From Streptomyces sp. NBC_00286 (lineage in GTDB: Bacteria; Actinomycetota; Actinomycetes; Streptomycetales; Streptomycetaceae), in the NCBI RefSeq assembly GCF_036173125.1, contig NZ_CP108054.1, forward strand, positions 434,001-498,000: a stretch of DNA of 64,000 nt, written 5' to 3'. The notes under the pieces are model-generated. The model did no database searches and was not told the origin of the DNA. It worked only from the letters and a program-made list of their open reading frames with translations. Made by a program: the position numbers and the translations under genes. Of this stretch, positions 34,856 through 45,702 are shown piece by piece; the stretch's first letter is position 1; the number at the start of each line of letters is the position of its first letter.

Positions 34856-37720
34856 GTGCAGAGGAATCCCGCGGCAACTCCCTCCGAGATCTCCGAACTG
34901 GCCCGCTGCTGCGCCGTATTCGTGCCCGCCGAACCGGCCCGCACCGGCAGCGTGGCATTCTGGCACCCCGACGGCGACGGCCCTCCTGTTGTCGAATCAG
35001 GCTCCGCCGAGGAGCTGACGGTCGTCCTGCCCGGCGACGATGGTGTCGAACTGGTGACCGTGCCTGCCGTGCTGCTGCCGGTACGAGCCGCGCTGCCGGT
35101 CCTCACGCGCGCGCGTGCCGCCGCCTACGCGCACAGGGCAGCCGCCTTCTGGGGCGCGGCGGCCGTGCTCGCTCTTCAGCTGGCCGCGCGCGGGCTGCTC
35201 TTGCCCGGTCTGAGCGCCGCAGACCATGACGCGTGGCGTGTCGGTCCACTGCGCGCGGAGGACCTGGAACGGATCCGCGAGCTGGCCGCCGCGATGCCAC
35301 CGCACGCGCATGCGGTGCCCGTCGACAAGACCGAGCCACTGCGTCTGCCCGACCCGGAGCGCCTGGTGCGGGCCTTCCTCGACGCGGTCGCCGACACGCT
35401 CCCCCGGTCTCCTGCAGCGCCACTCGCAACGGGCGGTGCGGCCTTCGCGGCGCCCGCACCGCAGCACATCCCCGAGCAGCGCGCCTGGGCCGCCGACGTC
35501 GCCGCGGGGCACGACGCGGGCGTACGGATCTCGCTGCGCATCGAGGTTCCGGGCCTGGACTCGGCCACGGCGGACGAGCCGCAGCTGCCCTTCCGCGCGG
35601 TCCTTCAGCTGCACAGTGTGAGCGACCCGGCTCTGATCGCGGACGCCGCCGACGTGTGGGCCGACGCGGGCGCTTCGGGACCTGCTTTCGGTCCGCGCGC
35701 GCGTCTGGACGCCCTGCTCGCCCTGCGCCGGGCCGCACGGGCCTGGGCTCCGCTCACGCCCCTGTTGTCGGCGGCCGTGCCCGACGCGGTCGAACTCGCC
35801 GACGAGGAGGTCACCGAACTCCTCGGCGAGGGTGCGCGAGCCCTCGCGTCTGCCGGGGTCGAGGTGCACTGGCCCAAGGAGCTGGCGCGCAAGCTGACGG
35901 CCCGCGCGGTCATCGGGCCGCCGGATGACGAGCAGGGCCCGGGGCGGCTGTCGTCGGACGTACCGTCGTTCCTGTCGGCCGACGCGCTGCTGGCCTTCAA
36001 CTGGTCGTTCGCGCTGGGCGATCAGCAGCTGACGCGCAAGGAGCTGGACCGGCTCGCCGAGGCGAACCGCCCCATGGTGCGGCTGCGCGACCAGTGGGTG
36101 CTCGTCGACCCGCAGGAAGTGCAACGCGCCCGCGCGCAGCAGGACCACAAGGTCACGCCCATCGACGCGCTGAGCGCCGCTCTGACGGGCTCCACGGAGG
36201 TCGACGGCCGCCAGGTCGACGTCCGGCCCACGGGATGGCTGGCGACGCTGCGGGAGAGGCTCGCGGACCCGGAGGGGCAAGAGCCGGTCGGTCAGCCCGC
36301 AGCGCTTGCCGCGACCCTGCGGGACTACCAGCTGCGGGGCCTCAACTGGCTGGCCCGGATGACCTCGTTGGGGTTGGGCGGCTGCCTGGCCGACGACATG
36401 GGCCTGGGCAAGACGATCACACTGATCGCGCTGCATCTGCACCGGCAGGGCGACGAGTCGGCGGCGGGTCCCACTCTCGTCGTCTGCCCGACCTCCCTGA
36501 TGGGCAACTGGCAGCGCGAGATCGAGAAGTTCGCACCGGGCACCCCGGTGCGCCGTTTTCACGGGCCGCGGCGGAGCCTGGAGAACCTGGCCGACGGTGA
36601 GTTCGTCCTCACGACGTACGGCACGATGCGGCTCGACGCCGAGCAGCTGGCCGGGGCGTCGTGGGGCATGGTCGTCGCGGACGAGGCGCAGCACGTGAAG
36701 AACCCGTACTCGGACACGGCACGCCGGCTGCGGACCATCGGCGCACGCGCGCGCGTGGCGCTCACTGGGACTCCGGTGGAGAACAATCTCTCCGAGCTGT
36801 GGGCGATTCTCGACTGGACGACTCCAGGGCTGCTCGGCAGGCTCGGCACGTTCCGCACCCGGTACGCGCAGGCCGTCGAGGGCGGACAGGATCCCGGAGC
36901 GGCAGATCGGCTCGCCCAGCTCGTACGGCCGTTCCTGCTGCGCCGCCGCAAGTCGGACCCGGGAATCGCGCCCGAGCTGCCGCCGAAGACCGAGACCGAC
37001 CGTGCCGTATCGCTCACCAAGGAGCAGGCAGGTCTCTACGAGGCGGTGGTCCGCGAGACTCTGGCAGAGATTTCGGGCGCCGACAGCATGGCGCGGCGCG
37101 GCCTGATCGTGAAACTGCTGACCGGGTTGAAGCAGGTCTGCAATCACCCGGCGCAGTACCTCAAGGAGGACAGTCCGAAGATCGCGGGTCGCTCCGGAAA
37201 GCTGGAACTGCTGGACGAACTGCTCGACACCATCCTCTCCGAGGGAGCGAGTGTTCTGGTCTTCACCCAGTACGTGCGGATGGCGCGGCTGATCGAGCGC
37301 CACTTGGCGGCGCGCGGGGTGCCCTCTCAGTTCCTGCACGGTGGCACACCCGTCGCCGAGCGGGAGGCCATGGTGCATCGCTTCCAGGAGGGCGAAGTGC
37401 CGGTCTTCTTGTTGTCGTTGAAGGCCGCGGGCACGGGTCTGAACCTGACGCGGGCCGAACATGTCGTGCACTACGACCGCTGGTGGAACCCGGCCGTCGA
37501 GGCACAGGCCACCGACCGCGCGTACCGCATCGGCCAGACCCAGCCCGTGCAGGTGCACCGGCTGATCGCCGAGGGGACGATCGAGGACCGCATCGCGGAC
37601 ATGCTGGCGCGCAAGCAGGAGCTCGCGGACTCGGTGCTCGGCTCCGGGGAGGCGGCCCTCACCGAACTGACCGACGCCGAACTGGCCGACCTGGTGGAGC
37701 TGCGAGGAGGCGCCCGATGA
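34856..37720 (+). CDS. SNF2-family DEAD/DEAH helicase
   Basis: A 954-residue SWI2/SNF2 ATPase. The N-terminal 460 residues form a bacterial SNF2-associated region; the motor follows: motif I LADDMGLGKT (about 513-522), DEAQ box VVADEAQHVKN, motif III LTGTPVENNL, and C-terminal motifs LSLKAAGTGLNL and QATDRAYRIGQTQPVQVHR. It should translocate on double-stranded DNA. It overlaps the SWIM-protein gene by four bases (ATGA), a widespread bacterial pairing with suspected roles in DNA repair or chromatin-like remodelling. The start is GTG 34856 with dyad symmetry directly upstream. Confidence 0.92.
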   Translation: MQRNPAATPSEISELARCCAVFVPAEPARTGSVAFWHPDGDGPPVVESGSAEELTVVLPGDDGVELVTVPAVLLPVRAALPVLTRARAAAYAHRAAAFWGAAAVLALQLAARGLLLPGLSAADHDAWRVGPLRAEDLERIRELAAAMPPHAHAVPVDKTEPLRLPDPERLVRAFLDAVADTLPRSPAAPLATGGAAFAAPAPQHIPEQRAWAADVAAGHDAGVRISLRIEVPGLDSATADEPQLPFRAVLQLHSVSDPALIADAADVWADAGASGPAFGPRARLDALLALRRAARAWAPLTPLLSAAVPDAVELADEEVTELLGEGARALASAGVEVHWPKELARKLTARAVIGPPDDEQGPGRLSSDVPSFLSADALLAFNWSFALGDQQLTRKELDRLAEANRPMVRLRDQWVLVDPQEVQRARAQQDHKVTPIDALSAALTGSTEVDGRQVDVRPTGWLATLRERLADPEGQEPVGQPAALAATLRDYQLRGLNWLARMTSLGLGGCLADDMGLGKTITLIALHLHRQGDESAAGPTLVVCPTSLMGNWQREIEKFAPGTPVRRFHGPRRSLENLADGEFVLTTYGTMRLDAEQLAGASWGMVVADEAQHVKNPYSDTARRLRTIGARARVALTGTPVENNLSELWAILDWTTPGLLGRLGTFRTRYAQAVEGGQDPGAADRLAQLVRPFLLRRRKSDPGIAPELPPKTETDRAVSLTKEQAGLYEAVVRETLAEISGADSMARRGLIVKLLTGLKQVCNHPAQYLKEDSPKIAGRSGKLELLDELLDTILSEGASVLVFTQYVRMARLIERHLAARGVPSQFLHGGTPVAEREAMVHRFQEGEVPVFLLSLKAAGTGLNLTRAEHVVHYDRWWNPAVEAQATDRAYRIGQTQPVQVHRLIAEGTIEDRIADMLARKQELADSVLGSGEAALTELTDAELADLVELRGGAR

Positions 37721-38994
37721 ACGATGCGTACGAAGAGAGCCCGGAGCGCACCTTCGACGCGCTGCCGCCCGCGCACGGGAGGGGCTTCGCGCAGACGTGG
37801 TGGGGTCAGGCCTGGCTGAAGGCGTTGGAGGACGCGGCACTGGACTCGGAGCAGGTGAAGACGGGCCGCAGGCTGGCGCGCGCGGGAGCCGTGGGAGCCG
37901 TGTCGGTGCGTCCCGGACGCATCACAGCCGTGGTCCAGGGCCGCGACCGTACGCCGCATCGCGCCGATGTCCTGCTCCAGCAGCTGTCCGAGGACCAGTG
38001 GGACCGCTTCCTGGACATGGCCGTCGAACGAGCCGGGCATATCGCGGCGCTGCTCGACCGTGAGATGCCGCCGCATCTGGTCGAGGACGCGGAGACCGCC
38101 GGCGTCGAACTTCTGCCGGGGCTGGGCGATCTGGAGCCCGAGTGCGACTGCGATGCGTGGGACCACTGTGGTCACACGGCGGCACTGTGCTACCAGATGG
38201 CGAGACTGCTGGACCAGGACCCATTCGTGCTGTTGTTGATGCGCGGCCGGGGAGAGCGTGAGCTGCTGGACGAGTTGCAGGCGCGCAGCGGCCCCCGGGC
38301 CGAAGCCGCCCCCGTGCGGGATGAGCCGTACGAGGGCGTGGACGCCGCTGAGGCGTACGCGGCGGCGGACATCCTGCCGCCGCTGCCCGCCACGCCCGTC
38401 CTGCCCGCAGAGCCGGGACAACCGCCCTCGCTGGACACGGAAGCAGCACCCGCACCAGGCGTCGATCCAACCGCCCTGGCGTTCCTGGCCACACAGACGG
38501 CCCGCGAGGCCCACCGACTGCTGGCCGAGGCGCTCCGGCCCGATCACGAAGCGCATCCCGTGGAACCGGAGTTGACGGCCGCACAGGACGCGGTGCGGCT
38601 GGGCGTGGGCGTCCCGGATGTCCTGGACACCCCGATGACCGCGCGGCTCGGCGAAGGGTCTGACCGCGACCGCGAGGGGCTGGAACTCGCCGTCCGCGCC
38701 TGGGAGTACGGGGGTGTGGCCGCCCTCGACGTGCTCGAGACCGAGTGGACGGTGGAGGCGGAAACGCTCGCACGCGCGCGTGCCGCCCTCGAATCGGCCT
38801 GGGAGGGCGACGAGCGGCCGCGACTGCGCGCGTCCCGCAATCGCTGGACGGCCGACGGTGGTCAGGCGCAACTGCGCCTGGGCCTCGACGGCCGCTGGTG
38901 GCCGTATCGCAAGGAATGGGGACGATGGGCTCCCGTGGGCCCGGCCGCACAGGATCCGGCGACAGCCCTCGCTCTTGCGGAAGGCCGCGAATGA
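37717..38994 (+). CDS. SWIM zinc finger protein
   Basis: A 425-residue protein with a SWIM zinc finger, CDCDAWDHCGH at about residues 146-156 (CxC then CxH). The upstream region FAQTWWGQAWLKALEDAALDSEQ and GRRLARAGAVGAVSVRPG is the conserved N-terminus of bacterial SWIM partners. A proline- and alanine-rich linker separates it from a helical C-terminal third. SWIM fingers bind DNA or protein; the gene is coupled to the SNF2 helicase, so the two probably act as one complex. Confidence 0.9.
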   Translation: MNDAYEESPERTFDALPPAHGRGFAQTWWGQAWLKALEDAALDSEQVKTGRRLARAGAVGAVSVRPGRITAVVQGRDRTPHRADVLLQQLSEDQWDRFLDMAVERAGHIAALLDREMPPHLVEDAETAGVELLPGLGDLEPECDCDAWDHCGHTAALCYQMARLLDQDPFVLLLMRGRGERELLDELQARSGPRAEAAPVRDEPYEGVDAAEAYAAADILPPLPATPVLPAEPGQPPSLDTEAAPAPGVDPTALAFLATQTAREAHRLLAEALRPDHEAHPVEPELTAAQDAVRLGVGVPDVLDTPMTARLGEGSDRDREGLELAVRAWEYGGVAALDVLETEWTVEAETLARARAALESAWEGDERPRLRASRNRWTADGGQAQLRLGLDGRWWPYRKEWGRWAPVGPAAQDPATALALAEGRE

Positions 38995-39117
38995 ATGATC
39001 CCAACACCGCCCAGCGGATGAGTAGTTGACGTTCCGTGTTCACCTGTCGGTCGTAGGGCGTTCCGTGCGGGGGCGAAATCTGGCCGCTGTCCACGCACCT
39101 GTGCCTCAGGAGGCCCG

Positions 39118-40467
39118 ATGTCCCCGCACGCCGTCGGTCGGCGCCACGTCCACCGTTCCGTCGCCGCGGGCGTGCCGCTGGCCCTGCTGGCCACCCTCGT
39201 GGCAACCGGCACGGCTGTCGGCACCCCCTCCGGGGACGCGCCGCGAGTCACGCGCACCGCGACGCTCGGCGACATCCCGCTCGGTGCGTTCAGCAACGCG
39301 CTGCTGCCGGGCACGGTGGACAACGACCGCGGTGTGGACCTCGGCGGTATCGGCAGCGATCTCTACCCGGCGGGCCGCAAGGGCGAGTTCTGGACGGTCA
39401 CCGATCGCGGGCCTAACGGCCGGATCCCGGTGGACGGCAAGAAGCGCCGTACGTTCCCCGTGCCCGGCTTCGATCCGGCCATCGTGAAGATCCGCGTCTC
39501 CGGGGACACTATGAAGGTCCTGAACGCGATCCCGATCACGACCTCCTCCGGGAAGCCCGTCACCGGTCTGTCCAACCAAAAGGGACGCGACGAAGCACCG
39601 TACTCGTACAACGCGAAGACGCCGCTCTCGTACAACCCGAACGGTGTGGACACCGAGGGCATCGTGCGCTCCAAGGACGGCAGCTTCTGGCTCGCTGACG
39701 AGTACGGGCCCTCACTGGTTCACGTCTCCGCACGCGGGAAGGTGCTCACCCGCTACGTACCGAAGGGGCTGAACCTGACCGGCACGGACTACCCGGTCGT
39801 CGAGGCACTGCCCTCCATCCTCCTGCACCGGAAAGTCAACCGGGGCTTCGAAGGGCTCGCCCAACTCCCGGGCGGGGACCTGGTGATGGCCGTGCAGAGC
39901 CCGCCGTCCGTGCCGGACCCGGACGCGGGAGAGGCCTCGCTCACGACGCGCCTGGTGCGCTTCTCGCCGAAGAAGCGGGCGGTCACGGCCGAGTACGCGT
40001 ACCGCTTCGATCCGGTGAGCGTGGTCGACCCGGGCGAGGACGACACGTCCGAGTTGAAGATCTCCTCCGTGGTGGCCGTCGGCCGTGACCGACTGCTCGT
40101 CGAGGAGCGCACCGACAAGGCGGCCAGGTTGCAGGTCGTGAAGCTGAGCCGGGGTGCGGACATCCTTGGAGGCAAGTGGGACGACGCCGCCACGTCTCCG
40201 TCCCTGGAGCAGCTCGACGATCCGGCCGCCTCCGGTGTTCCGGTGCTGCGCAAGCGGCTCGTCGTCGACCTCGGCAAGGTCGAGGGGTTGCCCGGGAAGA
40301 TCGAGGGCGTCGCGCGCGTGGATCACGACACGCTCGCCCTGATCAACGACAACGACTTCGGGATGACGGACGGCGAGGGCGCGTTCGACGACCAGGGACG
40401 CCTGGTGGACAGCGGGGTCGAGACGACGGTGACGTACGTACGGCTGCCGCGCGGGAGCGGCATCTGA
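39118..40467 (+). CDS. Secreted phytase-like esterase (esterase-like activity of phytase family)
   Basis: A 449-residue secreted protein. A signal peptide (VAAGVPLALLATLVATGTAVG) ends near residue 40. The rest fits the calcium-dependent phytase-like beta-propeller family: FWTVTDRGPNGR, GVDTEGIVRSKDGSFWLADEYGPSLVHV and ALINDNDFGM are its landmark segments. It probably hydrolyses phosphate esters outside the cell, but the phytate-binding site has not been verified. It has AGGAGG before the ATG and a weak TTGACG -35 at 39026-39031. Confidence 0.85.
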   Translation: MSPHAVGRRHVHRSVAAGVPLALLATLVATGTAVGTPSGDAPRVTRTATLGDIPLGAFSNALLPGTVDNDRGVDLGGIGSDLYPAGRKGEFWTVTDRGPNGRIPVDGKKRRTFPVPGFDPAIVKIRVSGDTMKVLNAIPITTSSGKPVTGLSNQKGRDEAPYSYNAKTPLSYNPNGVDTEGIVRSKDGSFWLADEYGPSLVHVSARGKVLTRYVPKGLNLTGTDYPVVEALPSILLHRKVNRGFEGLAQLPGGDLVMAVQSPPSVPDPDAGEASLTTRLVRFSPKKRAVTAEYAYRFDPVSVVDPGEDDTSELKISSVVAVGRDRLLVEERTDKAARLQVVKLSRGADILGGKWDDAATSPSLEQLDDPAASGVPVLRKRLVVDLGKVEGLPGKIEGVARVDHDTLALINDNDFGMTDGEGAFDDQGRLVDSGVETTVTYVRLPRGSGI

Positions 40468-40495
40468 ACGCCTGGCTCGCGTTTTCGTCCGGCAC

Positions 40496-40529
40496 GCGCG
40501 CGTGGCTGACGTTTTTGCTCCACGCGCGC
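40496..40529. terminator. Hairpin between convergent genes
   Basis: GCGCGCGTGG (40496-40505) pairs perfectly with CCACGCGCGC (40520-40529). The 14-base loop contains TTTTT. It lies between the convergent stop codons at 40467 and 40535. Confidence 0.7.
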
Positions 40530-40534
40530 ATGGG

Positions 40535-41428
40535 TCACGTCAGCGGCTTGGTGAGTTTGCCGTTCCCGTTGGGGTCCGCGGCCAGGCTGCACGCGACGTT
40601 GTCGATGCCGAGCTTGAAGCCCGTGGAGTCCGGATACTGCACCAGGGTGCCGCGCACGGTTCCGGCCGGCTGCTTGACCGCCTTGGCCTGCAGCGGTTTC
40701 TGGCACAGGTCCGTCGCCGCCTTCTTGAGAGCGGCATCGGTCGAGTAAGTGCCTGTCAGCTCGGTTACTTTGACGACTTCGGCGTCATGCGCCGTGCGGC
40801 ACGACCGCTTCGCGGCCTGGCCGGGCTTGCTGTTGTCGACGTTGAAGCAGTCGCCGGCCTTCAGCATGTAGTACGGCACTTCATTGCCCGCGGGAGTCGG
40901 GAGCAGCGACTCCAGGTCGGTGGGCAGGCCGCTGGGCAGGCCAGTGGGCAGATCGGGCACTCCGGAGGGCAGGGAGGGCACATCGGAAGGCAGCGAGGGC
41001 AGCTCCGACGGGATGCTCAGCGACGGCGTGGGCGTACTCCCTGTGGTGTCGCTGCTCGCGGCAGGCAACTTCTTGCCCGACGAGCCGTCGTCGCTGGTGA
41101 CCACCAGCGCCACCGCGGCGACGGCCCCGATCGCCACGATCACGGCCAGCACGATGAAGAGCACATTGCGGCGCCCTCCCGGACCGCTGGGAGGGCCAGG
41201 GGGCGGCGGCGGTTGCTGCCAGTCCCCGCCGCCCTGCCATGGCGGACCACCGCCTCCGGTCGGCGGCCCGTAGCCCCCAGGGGGCGGGCCGTAACCCCCG
41301 GAAGGCGGACCGTAACCCTCGGGAGGCGGACCGAAGCCTTCGGGCAGCGGGCCGTAGCCACCGTTGCCCGAAGGCGGTGTGTCGTCCGGCGGCCGGGGAG
41401 GCTGGGGCGGTAAGGGCGGCGTGGCCAT
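40535..41428 (-). CDS. Proline-rich single-pass membrane protein with septum-formation-like extracellular domain
   Basis: A 297-residue protein in four parts: an intracellular proline/glycine-rich region with GYGPP repeats (about 20-60), one membrane helix (NVLFIVLAVIVAIGAVAAVALVV, about 87-109), an S/P linker with a repeated LPS(D/G)VPxLP pattern (about 125-172), and an extracellular domain. That domain reads MLKAGDCFNVDNSKPGQ then SCRTAHDAEVVKV, with paired cysteines, similar to the actinobacterial 'septum formation' domain. Function is unknown; location at the cell envelope is likely. Confidence 0.75.
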   Translation of the reverse strand: MATPPLPPQPPRPPDDTPPSGNGGYGPLPEGFGPPPEGYGPPSGGYGPPPGGYGPPTGGGGPPWQGGGDWQQPPPPPGPPSGPGGRRNVLFIVLAVIVAIGAVAAVALVVTSDDGSSGKKLPAASSDTTGSTPTPSLSIPSELPSLPSDVPSLPSGVPDLPTGLPSGLPTDLESLLPTPAGNEVPYYMLKAGDCFNVDNSKPGQAAKRSCRTAHDAEVVKVTELTGTYSTDAALKKAATDLCQKPLQAKAVKQPAGTVRGTLVQYPDSTGFKLGIDNVACSLAADPNGNGKLTKPLT

Positions 41429-41465
41429 ACCGCCAAGAGTCGCCTCGAACCCGTCATCAGGCGAC

Positions 41466-41531
41466 CCCTGCGCGGAACTTGATACGGACTCATGGCATGG
41501 ATCGCACGATTCCGCAGAATTCCGCGCAGGG
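41466..41531. repeat. Perfect 12-bp inverted repeat with 42-base loop
   Basis: CCCTGCGCGGAA (41466-41477) is repeated in inverse at 41520-41531. It lies downstream of the xylA stop (41551) and upstream of the proline-rich membrane protein, both leftward, so it could end xylA transcription or bind a regulator. Confidence 0.5.
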
Positions 41532-41550
41532 CCTCACAAGGAGAGGTCGA

Positions 41551-42774
<1,224 letters not shown>

Positions 42775-42881
42775 CGAAGGCATCTCTGGGAAGAGACGAG
42801 GTGTGAAAGCCGGACCAGGTCGGTCCGGGCACCCGGAAGTAGGCCGTACCCCGCGAGCCGCGGAAAGAGGGAGAGAGCCCG

Positions 42882-44327
42882 ATGTCAGCAGCCGAGGGTC
42901 CGCTCGTCGTCGGCGTGGACACGTCCACCCAGTCCACCAAAGCGCTGGTCGTGGACGCGGCCACCGGAGAGGTGGTGGCAAGTGGGCAGGCGCCGCACAC
43001 CGTCTCCTCCGGAGCGGGCCGTGAAAGTGATCCGCGGCAGTGGTGGGAGGCGCTGTGCGAGGCGCTCCACCAGTGCGGCGACGCGGCGCACGAGGCCGCG
43101 GCGGTGTCCGTGGGCGGCCAGCAGCACGGGCTCGTCACGCTGGACGCCCAGGGAGACCCGGTACGCCCCGCCCTGCTGTGGAACGACGTGCGCTCGGCCC
43201 CGCAGGCCCGGCGCCTGGTGGACGAACTGGGCGGCCCGAAGGCCCGGGCCGAGCGCACGGGCAGCGTGCCGGGCCCTTCCTTCACGGTCACGAAGTGGGC
43301 GTGGCTCGCCGAGAACGAGCCCGAGGCGATCCGCGCGACCGCGGCCGTGCGACTGCCCCACGACTACCTCACCGGGCGCCTCACGGGACTCGGCACGACC
43401 GACCGGGGCGATGCGTCCGGTACGGGCTGGTGGGCGTCCGGGACCGAGACGTACGACGAGGAGGTCCTCCGCCACGTGGGCCTCGACCCGGCGCTGCTGC
43501 CCCGGGTGGTCCGGCCCGGCGAGGTGGTCGGAACCGTGCGCGACAGCGGCGAACTGCCCTTCTCCAAGGGCACGCTGGTCGCTCCGGGCACCGGGGACAA
43601 CGCCGCCGCCGCGCTCGGGCTGGGGCTGCGCCCTGGCACCGCGGTGCTGAGCCTCGGCACGTCCGGCACGGTGTACGCGGTCTCGACGCGCCGCCCCACC
43701 GATCCGACCGGAACCGTGGCGGGCTTCGCCGACGCGCGCGGCGACTGGCTGCCGCTGGCCTGCACCCTCAACTGCACGCTCGCCGTGGACCGCGTCGCCA
43801 CCCTGCTGGGCATCGATCGCCAGGCCGTCGAGCCGGGCACGAGCGTGACCCTGCTCCCCTACCTGGACGGCGAACGGACCCCGGACCTGCCGCACGCCTC
43901 GGGACTGCTGCACGGGCTGCGCCACGACACGACGCCCGGGCAGTTGCTGCAGGCCGCGTACGACGGCGCCGTCCACTCGCTGCTCGGCGCCCTCGACCTG
44001 GTGCTCGACGCGGACGCGGACCGTTCGGCTCCCATCCTGCTCATCGGCGGCGGCGCGCGCGGAACGGCCTGGCAGGAGACCGTACGCCGCCTGTCGGGAC
44101 GCCCCGTTCAGGTGCCCGAGGCCAAGGAGCTGGTCGCGCTCGGCGCCGCCGCGCAGGCCGCGGGCGTACTGACCGGCGAGGATCCGGCGGCGGTGGCCCG
44201 GCGCTGGGACACCGCGCGCGGACCCGTACTCGATGCGGTGGAGCGGGACGAGGCTGCCCTGGCGCGCATCGCGGGGGTACTCTCCGACGCGGCCCCGCTG
44301 CTGGAGCGCCGACCGGATCAGCGCTGA
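42882..44327 (+). CDS. xylB: Xylulokinase
   Basis: A 481-residue FGGY-family kinase. Phosphate-binding VVGVDTSTQSTKALVVD (about 9-25), GGQQHG (about 78-83), the DYLTGRLTG segment, LGTSGTVYAVST and C-terminal LLIGGGARGTAWQETV are intact. It phosphorylates D-xylulose to xylulose 5-phosphate for the pentose phosphate pathway. It is divergent from xylA and followed by the ROK repressor gene after a short gap with a hairpin. Confidence 0.95.
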   Translation: MSAAEGPLVVGVDTSTQSTKALVVDAATGEVVASGQAPHTVSSGAGRESDPRQWWEALCEALHQCGDAAHEAAAVSVGGQQHGLVTLDAQGDPVRPALLWNDVRSAPQARRLVDELGGPKARAERTGSVPGPSFTVTKWAWLAENEPEAIRATAAVRLPHDYLTGRLTGLGTTDRGDASGTGWWASGTETYDEEVLRHVGLDPALLPRVVRPGEVVGTVRDSGELPFSKGTLVAPGTGDNAAAALGLGLRPGTAVLSLGTSGTVYAVSTRRPTDPTGTVAGFADARGDWLPLACTLNCTLAVDRVATLLGIDRQAVEPGTSVTLLPYLDGERTPDLPHASGLLHGLRHDTTPGQLLQAAYDGAVHSLLGALDLVLDADADRSAPILLIGGGARGTAWQETVRRLSGRPVQVPEAKELVALGAAAQAAGVLTGEDPAAVARRWDTARGPVLDAVERDEAALARIAGVLSDAAPLLERRPDQR

Positions 44328-44341
44328 CGAGACCCAACTCC

Positions 44342-44357
44342 GCGGGCCTCGGCCCGC
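44342..44357 (+). terminator. Small hairpin between xylB and the ROK gene
   Basis: GCGGGCC (44342-44348) pairs with GGCCCGC (44351-44357) around two bases. Just after it CTGACAGGGC is repeated twice. It may attenuate read-through from xylB into the regulator. Confidence 0.4.
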
Positions 44358-44406
44358 ACTGACAGGGCAGCCCTGACAGGGCCGCCGGACGAGGACTGAC
44401 GGAGGC

Positions 44407-45615
44407 ATGACCGCACCGCTGCACGAGGCCCACCCGAGCAGTCCCGGCCGCCGACTGCCCGATACGCAGCAGGGCATGCGCCGCCGCAACCTCTCGCGTG
44501 TGATGCACACCGTCAGCGCCGAGGGGCCGCTGTCCCGTGCCGCCGTCGCCTCCCGCATCGGGCTGACCCGGGCAGCTGTCTCCACCCTCGTGGACGAGCT
44601 GATCCGCTCGGGGCTCCTCGAGGAGCTCGGCCCCGAGCGCCCCGGCCGGGTGGGGCGGCCCGGCTCGGCGCTGGCCGTCAGCGGGCACGGTCCTGCCGGG
44701 ATCGGTGCGGAAGTGGGCGTGGACCATCTCGCCGTGTGCGCGGTGGATCTGCGCGGCGAGGTGCGGGCACGGGCGGTGCGCCACGGCGCCAACCGTGGCC
44801 GGTCGCCCGAACCGGTGCTGAGAGACCTGACCGCGCTGGTACGCCAGGTCGTCGCTGACGCGGACCGGGAAGGCCTGTGGCCCGCGGGTCTCGCTGTCGC
44901 CGTGCCCGGACTGGTGGCCCGCGATGCCCGGACCGTGGTTCGGGCCCCCAACCTCGACTGGCAGGACACGGATCTCGGTGCGCTGCTGCCCGCCGAGTTC
45001 CCGCTGACGGTCGACAACGAGGCGAACTTCGGTGGGCTCGCCGAACTCTGGCTCAACGAGGCCGCACCGCGCGACTTTCTGCATGTCTCGGCCGAGATCG
45101 GTATCGGTGGAGCGGTGGTCGTGGACGGCCGGCTGCTGCGCGGGAGGCACGGTTTCGCGGGCGAGTTGGGGCATGTGCCGGTACGTCCCGACGGGCCGGC
45201 CTGTGCGTGCGGCGGGCGGGGCTGTCTCGAGCAGTACGCGGGCGAGGAGGCCGTACTGCGTGCGGCAGGGTTGGAATCGGGCGAGGACCGCGTCGGGCTG
45301 CTGGCCGAGCGCGCCGCGCAGGACGACAAGGACGTACGGCGAGCTCTCCACGACGCCGGAACCGCGCTCGGCATCGCGCTGACCGGCGCGGTCAATCTGC
45401 TGGACCCTGAAGCCGTGGTGCTGGGCGGAGCCCTGTCCGAACTCGCACCGTGGCTGCTGCCGTCGCTGGAACGGGAGTTGGCGCGGCGCACGGCCGGTCC
45501 CGCGTGCGCGGTGGCCGTCTCCCAACTCGGGCCGGAGGGCCCGCTGCTGGGCGCCGCACACTCGGTGGTGCGGGCTGTGCTCGATGATCCGGCGGCGGTG
45601 GCGAGCGGGGCGTAG
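44407..45615 (+). CDS. xylR: ROK-family transcriptional repressor of xylose genes (XylR-like)
   Basis: A 402-residue ROK regulator. An N-terminal winged helix (SRAAVASRIGLTRAAVSTLVDELI, about 43-66) is followed by a sugar-kinase-like ROK domain with the zinc motif CACGGRGCLEQYAG (about 268-281) and ligand-binding ELGHVPV. The kinase fold here binds sugar for sensing. Position beside xylA and xylB gives the symbol; binding of the control region at 42718-42881 is inferred. Confidence 0.88.
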   Translation: MTAPLHEAHPSSPGRRLPDTQQGMRRRNLSRVMHTVSAEGPLSRAAVASRIGLTRAAVSTLVDELIRSGLLEELGPERPGRVGRPGSALAVSGHGPAGIGAEVGVDHLAVCAVDLRGEVRARAVRHGANRGRSPEPVLRDLTALVRQVVADADREGLWPAGLAVAVPGLVARDARTVVRAPNLDWQDTDLGALLPAEFPLTVDNEANFGGLAELWLNEAAPRDFLHVSAEIGIGGAVVVDGRLLRGRHGFAGELGHVPVRPDGPACACGGRGCLEQYAGEEAVLRAAGLESGEDRVGLLAERAAQDDKDVRRALHDAGTALGIALTGAVNLLDPEAVVLGGALSELAPWLLPSLERELARRTAGPACAVAVSQLGPEGPLLGAAHSVVRAVLDDPAAVASGA

Positions 45616-45702
45616 GCCAGGACTCGCTTGATCGTTTGGAGTCATGTCCGGCCTCTCCCCTGGCCGTGCCACCTGCGCCAATCACCCTTGTGGGTGGCCG
45701 AG

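Noticed and set aside
34997..37840. A 947-codon open frame antisense to the SNF2 helicase
   Set aside because: The helicase on the plus strand has every motif; the antisense frame is low-complexity R/G/P-rich sequence.
44359..44384. Repeated CTGACAGGGC units as a possible CRISPR or mobile element end
   Set aside because: Only two copies, no spacers and no associated genes; most likely local duplication near a hairpin.
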